Positions 58,198 to 64,000 of a DNA stretch of 64,000 nucleotides are shown piece by piece. The translations under genes were made by a program, and so were the position numbers. This DNA is from Zeaxanthinibacter enoshimensis (GTDB lineage Bacteria > Bacteroidota > Bacteroidia > Flavobacteriales > Flavobacteriaceae): assembly GCF_004362865.1 (NCBI RefSeq), contig NZ_SNYI01000001.1:310001-374000 (forward strand). Direction: 5' to 3'. Position 1 is the stretch's first letter. The number at the start of each line of letters is the position of its first letter. The notes beneath the pieces are model-generated. The model did not search any database. It saw only the letters and a list, made by a program, of their open reading frames with translations, and was not told the DNA's origin.

Positions 58198-59538
58198 ATG
58201 CTGAACAGGCTATTGTTCCGGAGAATAGACAACACCCCCCTGATCATCTTCAGGATCTTCTTCGGTATCCTTATAAGCCTGGAATGTTACGGGGCTATTG
58301 TGACAGGGTGGATCCGGAGAGTCCTGGTTGAACCAGATTTCACATTCACTTTTATTGGGTTTGAGTGGCTGCAACCCCTGCCTGGTAATGGCATGTACTT
58401 CTATTTTTTCATAATGGGTACCCTGGGAATCCTGATCACTCTGGGCTACCGATATCGCTGGAGCATGATTGCCTTCACCATTATGTGGACAGGAGTTTAC
58501 CTGATGCAGAAATCATCCTATAACAATCATTATTACCTGCTTATCCTCATCTCTTTCCTGATGTGCTTCTTTCCCGCCAGCAGGAGTCACTCGCTGGATA
58601 TCCGGCGTAACCCGGAATTGAAAACAGATTCCATTTATGCCTACGTGAAATGGATCTTTGTATTGCAACTGCTGATCGTATATACCTATGCTGCGCTGGC
58701 TAAATGTTATGCCGACTGGCTGGACACGACCTTCATCGAACTGCTGATGTCAGCCAAAAAATCGCGCCCGCTCATTGGAGAGCTGCTTCAGCATCCCATA
58801 GTCATCCATTCTATCCGTATTTTTGGTATTGCTTTCGACCTCCTGATCATACCCGCTTTACTATGGCACAGGACAAGAGTTTTCGCATTTATCTGCGCTA
58901 TCTTTTTTCACCTCTTCAATTCTTATGTATTCCAGATAGGTATTTTCCCATACCTCGCCCTGGCTTTTACTGTCTTCTTTTTTGAGGCGGAAACTATCCG
59001 CAGATTATTCTTCCCACGGAAAGTGGCTTATACACTTAACGAGATCAGGATTCCCTCCAAACACTGCTGGATGCTAGCTGCAGGCGTAATTTATTTTACA
59101 GTACAGTTACTGCTGCCTGTGAGGCACCACTTTTTTAAAGATGATGTACTGTGGACGGAAGAAGGACACCGGTTGAGCTGGAGGATGATGTTACGAAGCC
59201 GGAAAGGCAATATAAGCTTCAAGGTGGTGAACAAGGCAAATGGAAAATCCACCGCCATTTCTGTCGATGATTATGTTACCCGGAAACAAAAGAGAATGCT
59301 GGCCACCCACCCGGATTTTATCTGGCAGTTCGCACAACGGCTTAAACATGAATATGCATCCAAAGGAGAAGATGTGGCCGTATATGCCAATGCCCTGGTC
59401 AGCGTAAACGGCCGGCCGCTCAGAAGACTGATCGATCCCAATACCGATCTCGCTGCGGAGAAATGGTCTCACCTGAGACATCACGAGTGGATACTACCCT
59501 CCAAACTAAAAATTCAAAGACCCAAAACGAGAGATTAG
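58198..59538 (+). CDS. HTTM-domain membrane protein (vitamin K-dependent gamma-carboxylase-like)
   Basis: Membrane protein of 446 aa. About eight hydrophobic helices in the first ~290 residues carry the HTTM pattern (DNTPLIIFRIFFGILISLE; WTGVYLMQKSSYNNHYYLLILISFLMCFFPASR; VYTYAALAKCYADWL). A soluble C-terminal part (SWRMMLRSRKGNISFKV) follows. The fold is shared with vertebrate gamma-glutamyl carboxylase, but bacterial HTTM proteins are of unknown activity. It is coupled to ribF without a gap. No cofactor use can be deduced. Confidence 0.88.
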   Translation: MLNRLLFRRIDNTPLIIFRIFFGILISLECYGAIVTGWIRRVLVEPDFTFTFIGFEWLQPLPGNGMYFYFFIMGTLGILITLGYRYRWSMIAFTIMWTGVYLMQKSSYNNHYYLLILISFLMCFFPASRSHSLDIRRNPELKTDSIYAYVKWIFVLQLLIVYTYAALAKCYADWLDTTFIELLMSAKKSRPLIGELLQHPIVIHSIRIFGIAFDLLIIPALLWHRTRVFAFICAIFFHLFNSYVFQIGIFPYLALAFTVFFFEAETIRRLFFPRKVAYTLNEIRIPSKHCWMLAAGVIYFTVQLLLPVRHHFFKDDVLWTEEGHRLSWRMMLRSRKGNISFKVVNKANGKSTAISVDDYVTRKQKRMLATHPDFIWQFAQRLKHEYASKGEDVAVYANALVSVNGRPLRRLIDPNTDLAAEKWSHLRHHEWILPSKLKIQRPKTRD

Positions 59539-59624
59539 CGCTTATTCCCTGTCCTCTGCCCGTTGACTGTTCCATTGCCATGGATTTGATGCAGGTTATG
59601 ATTGAATTCTAGCGGAATTAAAGC

Positions 59625-59632
59625 TAAATTTG
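59625..59632 (+). promoter_or_regulatory. Promoter of serS (ATTG-N20-TAaaTTTG)
   Basis: -7 TAAATTTG at 59625-59632 with a -33-like ATTG (59601-59604) 20 bp upstream; 18 bp to the ATG at 59651. It shows that the in-frame TTG at 59630 is not the start. Confidence 0.65.
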
Positions 59633-59650
59633 CCGTCAAAATCAGGAAAG

Positions 59651-60922
59651 ATGTTACAATTACAGGTAATACGAGATGACCAGGGAAGTTTAGAGCAAGC
59701 TTTTAAGAAGAGGAACCTGGATGCCGCTCCCCTTCTGGAGAATGTCCGGAAACTCGATGAAGAACGCCGGAGCCTGCAGACCCGGTTAGACGCCGTATTA
59801 GCAGAATCGAACAGTCTTTCCAAATCCATAGGGGAACTCTTTAAGAAAGGAGAAACTGAAAAGGCTAATGAAATGAAAGCGAGGACGTCCGAGCTAAAAG
59901 AAGAATCAAAAAGCCTGAACGAACGCCTAACCAAAGCAGCTGCAGATCTGGAGAATGCCCTTTACCTGATACCCAATGTCCCTCATGACAGCGTTCCCGC
60001 CGGCTCCTCCGATACAGATAACGAGGAGGTTTTCAGGGAAGGAGACATCCCTGTGCTGGGAGAAAATGCCCTTCCCCACTGGGAACTGGCAAAAAAATAC
60101 GACCTGATCGATTTTGAGTGGGGTGTTAAGATCACCGGCTCAGGCTTTCCTGTATACAAAGGGAAATGTGCCCGTTTACAACGTGCCCTTATTGCCTATT
60201 TCCTCGATAAGAATACCGAGGCCGGGTACACCGAATTACAAGTGCCCCACCTGGTCAATGAAGCTTCTGGTTTCGGGACGGGGCAATTACCGGACAAAGA
60301 AGGACAGATGTACGAACTGGCGTCAGATCCACTTTTCCTGATCCCTACAGCAGAGGTTCCTGTGACCAACCTGATGCGCGACACCATCCTGGACAACAGT
60401 GATTTCCCTGTACGGTATACTGCCTATACTCCCTGTTTCAGGAGGGAAGCAGGAAGCTACGGGGCACATGTAAGAGGCCTGAACCGTCTCCACCAGTTTG
60501 ATAAGGTAGAGATCGTGCGCGTAGAGCACCCTGATCATTCATACCAGGCTCTTGATGGAATGGTAGAACATGTTAAAACCATCCTCCGCGAATTGAAATT
60601 GCCATACAGGATCCTTAGACTTTGTGGGGGCGACCTGGGGTTCACCTCGGCTCTGACCTACGACTTCGAAGTTTTCTCTACTGCCCAGGACCGCTGGCTG
60701 GAGATCAGTTCGGTATCCAATTTTGAGACCTACCAGGCCAACCGATTAAAACTCCGGTTCCGGGATGAAGATAAAAAGACCAGGCTCGCACATACCCTGA
60801 ACGGAAGTGCCCTGGCTCTTCCTAGAGTATTGGCGGGTATTATGGAAAACTACCAGACCCCGGAAGGTATCCGCGTACCGGAGGTGCTGGTACCTTATAC
60901 CGGTTTTGACCTGATCAATTAA
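59651..60922 (+). CDS. serS: Seryl-tRNA synthetase
   Basis: Charges tRNA-Ser. The 423-aa protein starts with the coiled-coil tRNA-binding arm (~28-105; LLENVRKLDEERRSLQTRLDAVLAESN). The class II catalytic core follows: motif 2 (FRREAGSYGAHVRGLNRLHQFDKVEIV), serine/ATP pocket (LFLIPTAEVPVTN; ELASDP) and motif 3 (LNGSALALPRVLAGIMENYQT). Length fits the family (about 423-430). The ATG at 59651 fits the promoter; an in-frame TTG at 59630 would begin within the -7 box. Confidence 0.97.
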   Translation: MLQLQVIRDDQGSLEQAFKKRNLDAAPLLENVRKLDEERRSLQTRLDAVLAESNSLSKSIGELFKKGETEKANEMKARTSELKEESKSLNERLTKAAADLENALYLIPNVPHDSVPAGSSDTDNEEVFREGDIPVLGENALPHWELAKKYDLIDFEWGVKITGSGFPVYKGKCARLQRALIAYFLDKNTEAGYTELQVPHLVNEASGFGTGQLPDKEGQMYELASDPLFLIPTAEVPVTNLMRDTILDNSDFPVRYTAYTPCFRREAGSYGAHVRGLNRLHQFDKVEIVRVEHPDHSYQALDGMVEHVKTILRELKLPYRILRLCGGDLGFTSALTYDFEVFSTAQDRWLEISSVSNFETYQANRLKLRFRDEDKKTRLAHTLNGSALALPRVLAGIMENYQTPEGIRVPEVLVPYTGFDLIN

Positions 60923-60976
60923 GCTTAACTGTAATTTCCTGTTTGGCCATTTAACACTCACTTGGTCCAATCTGTG

Positions 60977-60984
60977 TATCTTTG
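60977..60984 (+). promoter_or_regulatory. -7 promoter element (TAtcTTTG) of the TPR gene
   Basis: TATCTTTG is inside the longest frame of the TPR gene, 14 bp before the TTG at 60998, so translation must begin downstream of it. Confidence 0.55.
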
Positions 60985-60997
60985 GAAAAAAGAGCTT

Positions 60998-62782
60998 TTG
61001 CGATTTCTCCTGCTACTTATTTCGCTGCTGTTGATCCAGGTGGGCACTGCCCAGGAAGATTTCCTGGCGAAACAGTATTTCAATGAAGGGAAGTTTGAAA
61101 AAGCACTGATCTTCTATAAGAAACTCGTAGAAAAGAATTCGCGCAGAACGGATTACGCCGAGGGTCTTATCGCTACTTACCAGCAACTGGAACGCTACGA
61201 GGAAGCTGAAAATTTCCTGTTAGAACTGATCAGGACCGGTCCGCCCTACCCTACCATGTATATTGACCTTGGATATAATTACCGGCTTCAGGAAAAGCAC
61301 GATGAGGCAAAGCGGTATTTTGACAAAGCCCTGGAAACTATAGAAAAAAACCCCAATTACGGGTACGGCATCGGACTGCGGTTCCAGCGATATACCATGC
61401 TGGACCATGCCCTGGTGGCCTATAACCGTGCGATGGAACTAAATCCGCAGCTCGATTATAAATTCCAGATGGCCCGCATCTACGGGGAGCAAGGAAAGAT
61501 AGAAGACATGTTCGGTGCTTACCTGGACATAGTTGCCAAAGGCAGGGCAGCAAAAACGAACGTGCTCAGGAATGTTGAGGAGTTCATAACTTCTGACGGT
61601 GACAACGAGAACAACCAGGTCCTGAAAAAACTTTTACTGAAGAGAGCGCAACAGGAACCGGACATTCTATGGAATGAACTACTCAGCTGGCTGTTCGTAC
61701 AGCAAGAACAATACAGAAGTGCCTTTAGCCAGGAAAGAGCCATCTATAAGAGAGCAGAAGGCAGCACCCTGGAACGTTTGGAAGGGCTTGGAAGATTGGC
61801 GCTGGAAAAAGAGGCAAAGGAAGAGGCACGTGAGATTTTTGAATATATCGAGAAAAACAGCAAGGATCCTGTGGGTATTCTGAACGCAAGATTATTCCTG
61901 ATAGAGATTGCCCTGGAGGATGCTGATCCGAAACAACTGGATGCCATCGAACAACAATTCGAAGCCCTGCAATCAACATATGGCTACCAGGGGCAAACAC
62001 TCCAATTACAGGTAGCCTATTCAAATTTCCTGGCGTTCAGGAGGGATAAACCCCGGGACGCTATTGCCATATTAAAGAATTGTCTTGAGATCCCCATGGC
62101 TAAATACGCCCAGGCGTATGTAAAAATGGCCCTGGCGGACATCCTTGTCTTTGACCGCAGGTTCAATGAAGCCCTTATCCAGTACTCCCAGGTACAAAAA
62201 GGCCTGAAAAATGATGTGATGGGACAGGAAGCCCGTTTTAAAGTAGCACAGACCAGCTTTTATAAAGGAGATTTTGAATGGGCCCTGACGCAACTGGAGG
62301 TGCTCCGGGGGTCAACTTCACAGTTGATCGCCAACGATGCCATGCAATTAAGTTTGCTGATCTCTGATAATTCACTGGAGGATTCCACCCAGACAGCGTT
62401 AAAAAAATACGCGCGGGCAGATCTGCTTGCATACCAGAATAAAGATCCTGAAGCCATAGCATTACTGGATGAGATTCTGACACAACACAAGGGGGAAAGT
62501 ATCGAGGACGAAGCCCTTTTTAAACAGGCAGAACTCCTGGAAAAGGCCGGGTCTTACGATGCTGCCCGCTTTAATTATGAAAAAATAATCGAATTCTACG
62601 GGATAGACATCCTGGCTGATGATGCCATTTATGCCCTGGCTGAGCTATACCGTACACATTTTAACAAACCTGAAATTGCGATGACCTTATATGAAAAGAT
62701 CATCTACAATCACCAGGACAGCTACCACTTCCCCGAAGCCAGGAAGAAATTCCGTATGTTGCGGGGAGATCCAGTAAATTAA
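60998..62782 (+). CDS. Secreted tetratricopeptide-repeat protein
   Basis: Protein of ~594 aa. A TTG start at 60998 gives a clean signal peptide (RFLLLLISLLLIQVGTA|QE); the longer frame from 60962 would start upstream of the -7 element and before the hydrophobic core. Multiple TPR units run through the protein (AKQYFNEGKFEKALIFYKKLVEKNS; GYNYRLQEKHDEAKRYFDKALETIEKN; RYTMLDHALVAYNRAMELNP; LFKQAELLEKAGSYDAARFNYEKIIEFY). TPR proteins scaffold envelope or secretion complexes; the partner is unknown. It is between serS and the DUF4286 gene. Confidence 0.88.
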   Translation: MRFLLLLISLLLIQVGTAQEDFLAKQYFNEGKFEKALIFYKKLVEKNSRRTDYAEGLIATYQQLERYEEAENFLLELIRTGPPYPTMYIDLGYNYRLQEKHDEAKRYFDKALETIEKNPNYGYGIGLRFQRYTMLDHALVAYNRAMELNPQLDYKFQMARIYGEQGKIEDMFGAYLDIVAKGRAAKTNVLRNVEEFITSDGDNENNQVLKKLLLKRAQQEPDILWNELLSWLFVQQEQYRSAFSQERAIYKRAEGSTLERLEGLGRLALEKEAKEEAREIFEYIEKNSKDPVGILNARLFLIEIALEDADPKQLDAIEQQFEALQSTYGYQGQTLQLQVAYSNFLAFRRDKPRDAIAILKNCLEIPMAKYAQAYVKMALADILVFDRRFNEALIQYSQVQKGLKNDVMGQEARFKVAQTSFYKGDFEWALTQLEVLRGSTSQLIANDAMQLSLLISDNSLEDSTQTALKKYARADLLAYQNKDPEAIALLDEILTQHKGESIEDEALFKQAELLEKAGSYDAARFNYEKIIEFYGIDILADDAIYALAELYRTHFNKPEIAMTLYEKIIYNHQDSYHFPEARKKFRMLRGDPVN

Positions 62783-62792
62783 AAATATCATT

Positions 62793-63110
62793 ATGTATAT
62801 CTATAACGTAACCGTAAATGTTGAAGCAGGCGCTCACCGGGAATGGCTGAAATGGATGCAGGAAGCCCATATTCCCGATGTACTTTCTACCGGCAAATTC
62901 ACAAATGCCAGGATGTGCCGCGTTCTTGTGACCGAGGAGACCGGGGGCTATACCTATGCCATCCAGTATACCACCCCGGACCAGGATACCTTGCAGCAAT
63001 ATTACCGGGAAGATGCGGAGCGGCTGCGTACAGAGGTAAGCCGGTTATTTGGAGAGAAAGTGGTGGCTTTCCGGACAGAATTGGAAATTATCAGTGAACA
63101 CCAGCATTGA
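62793..63110 (+). CDS. DUF4286-family protein
   Basis: Small cytoplasmic protein of 105 aa with the DUF4286 pattern: YIYNVTVNVEAGAHREWLKWMQEAHIPDVLSTGKFTNARMCRVL then QYTTPDQDTLQQYYREDAERLRTEVSRLFGEKVVAFRTELEII. It is likely a dimeric alpha-beta barrel (ABM-like fold), and no reaction is known. It stands 10 bp after the TPR gene and overlaps the next gene by 4 bp (TTGA). The same group next to rsmA is frequent in flavobacteria. Confidence 0.9.
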   Translation: MYIYNVTVNVEAGAHREWLKWMQEAHIPDVLSTGKFTNARMCRVLVTEETGGYTYAIQYTTPDQDTLQQYYREDAERLRTEVSRLFGEKVVAFRTELEIISEHQH

Positions 63111-63427
63111 GTTCTATCCATTACATCTTCAGTTATGGAACCCTGATCGATGACAGGGTACAGAAAGCCCTGTTCCACCGGAGCCTTGAAAATACCCCCG
63201 ACGTATTGCCCGGGTACCGGATCGCGGAAAAGAAGATGTATGGCCGGTACCTGGTGGTTGAACGGACAGGTAATCCCCAGGATTCTGTACCGGGTTATGC
63301 CCTGGCCGTAAAGGAAGAAGAACTCACCATTGCCGATACCTACGAGGGGGAATCTTATGAAAGGATAACGGTAAAACTGAAATCAGGAATTAATGCATGG
63401 CTCTATGTGGAAACAGGGAGCCGATAA
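63107..63427 (+). CDS. Gamma-glutamylcyclotransferase-like (AIG2/GGCT fold) protein
   Basis: Protein of 106 aa with the GGCT signature [19 protein letters not shown] (Y-G-T-L loop) and [22 protein letters not shown] (with the conserved acidic residue E). It resembles BtrG/AIG2-like proteins that make 5-oxoproline from gamma-glutamyl compounds; substrate unknown. Start is TTG at 63107, overlapping the DUF4286 stop by 4 bp. Short for the family (about 110-130) but complete in motifs. Confidence 0.85.
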   Translation: MSSIHYIFSYGTLIDDRVQKALFHRSLENTPDVLPGYRIAEKKMYGRYLVVERTGNPQDSVPGYALAVKEEELTIADTYEGESYERITVKLKSGINAWLYVETGSR

Positions 63428-63432
63428 ATCAC

Positions 63433-64000
63433 ATGCACATGTCGGCAAAGGGCCAGAAAAAAAAATCATCCAGGAAATTTAAGACCTACAAAGATCAGGA
63501 ACCTCAGAGCCCGGTTAAAGCGAAGAAGTACCTTGGTCAGCATTTTCTTAAAGACGAAGAGATCGCGGGTAAAATTGCGAATACTCTTGAATTGAATGGT
63601 TACCGTAATGTTCTCGAGATCGGGCCGGGTACCGGGGTAATGACCAAATACCTCCTGCAACGTGATATTGCGCTAGTCGCTATGGATATTGACGAGGAAT
63701 CCATCGTTTACCTGAACCACAGTTTTCCCCTTGAGCATTCCAAATTATTGTCCGGAGACAAGAATTTTAAAGTAGTCCAGGCGGATTTCCTGAATTACGA
63801 CCTGGGGCAGCTGTTCGGAGATGAGCCTTTTGGAATCACCGGGAATTTCCCATACAATATTTCTACCCAGATCGTATTTAAATTACTGGAATGGCGAGAC
63901 CAGGTCCCTGAATTTTCAGGGATGTTCCAGAAAGAGGTGGCACAGCGTATTTGCGAAAAAGAAGGCAGCAAAACCTATGGTATTCTCTCTGTTCTTGTAC
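63433..64000 (+). CDS. rsmA: 16S rRNA (adenine(1518)-N6/adenine(1519)-N6)-dimethyltransferase, N-terminal part (3' end outside window)
   Basis: Dimethylates two adenines near the 3' end of 16S rRNA. The frame runs off the right edge. From ATG 63433 (or the in-frame ATG at 63439) it reads a basic start ([16 protein letters not shown]), then [20 protein letters not shown] and the SAM-binding [34 protein letters not shown] and the catalytic N-x-P-Y variant [19 protein letters not shown] follow. About 189 of the usual ~260-280 residues are seen. It follows the cyclotransferase-like gene by 5 bp. Confidence 0.95.
   Translation, partial: MHMSAKGQKKKSSRKFKTYKDQEPQSPVKAKKYLGQHFLKDEEIAGKIANTLELNGYRNVLEIGPGTGVMTKYLLQRDIALVAMDIDEESIVYLNHSFPLEHSKLLSGDKNFKVVQADFLNYDLGQLFGDEPFGITGNFPYNISTQIVFKLLEWRDQVPEFSGMFQKEVAQRICEKEGSKTYGILSVLV

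Overview
The window looks like flavobacterial DNA (Bacteroidota, probably Flavobacteriaceae). The evidence is the Bacteroidetes-type conjugation genes (TraE/F/G/I/J/K/M/N, MobB, BfmA-like), several Bacteroidetes -7 promoter elements (TAnnTTTG), a T9SS-secreted metalloprotease, and housekeeping genes (prs, rplY, pth, ribF, serS, rsmA) of flavobacterial type. Two unlike parts meet at a tRNA-Leu locus near 50.1-50.25 kb. To the left (1 to about 50.1 kb) is a more AT-rich integrative and conjugative element (ICE), cut by the left window edge. To the right is host chromosome with visibly higher GC and different codon habits.

ICE cargo 1, metal resistance (1-23.8 kb, all + strand). Two RND efflux systems are present. 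The first is the end of a CusA-like pump followed by a TolC-like channel. The second is a CusA-TolC fusion followed by its adaptor. Around them lie an HMA-AraC regulator, a multicopper oxidase fused to an outer-membrane barrel, DUF3347 proteins, a CxxCH haem-binding protein, a CopA-type Cu(I) ATPase, DUF2911, PepSY and DUF305 proteins, a CusB adaptor carrying HMBD and DUF3347 domains, a CDF transporter, a Fur-family regulator, a ZntA-type Zn/Cd ATPase, an asparaginase-like protein and a membrane-bound LuxR-type regulator. Together they would pump copper, silver, zinc and cadmium out of cytoplasm and periplasm and oxidise periplasmic Cu(I).

ICE regulation and maintenance (23.8-29 kb). An RteC-like regulator is flanked by repeated CCGTA/TACGG dyads. 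It is followed by an excisionase-like HTH gene behind an attenuator-like hairpin, a protein with 11-residue repeats, and a DnaC-like ATPase. A mercury-uptake module (arsR, merTP, GDCCVxC protein) without a visible merA is inserted here, followed by a cell-wall amidase.

Conjugation (29.2-36.4 kb, + strand) carries traE-F-G-I-J-K-M-N and a small lipoprotein. A cargo pocket (36.4-40.9 kb) holds two divergent genes: an AlbA_2/HATPase-type regulator with GGxI repeats, and a PHP-SMC-like ATPase (TrlF type) that could be a defence gene. Mobilisation genes follow on the - strand (T4CP, MobB relaxase, BfmA-like), ending at a probable oriT (43.88-44.1 kb).

Leading region (44.3-49.7 kb, - strand): a small protein, RadC-like, SSB, a 715-bp gene-free stretch with three strong hairpins, a 579-aa unknown protein with a PD-(D/E)XK-like motif, and ParB. 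At the ICE end lie a short integrase-like N-terminal remnant, a complete tRNA-Leu(CAA), and 68 bp further on the orphan 5' half of a second tRNA-Leu(CAA).

Host part (50.4-64 kb): prs, rplY, pth, a fibronectin-like lipoprotein and a large T9SS metalloprotease (both on the - strand), ribF, an HTTM protein, serS, a TPR protein, DUF4286, a gamma-glutamylcyclotransferase-like protein, and the start of rsmA. No CRISPR array, rRNA, full-length integrase or insertion-sequence transposase was found.
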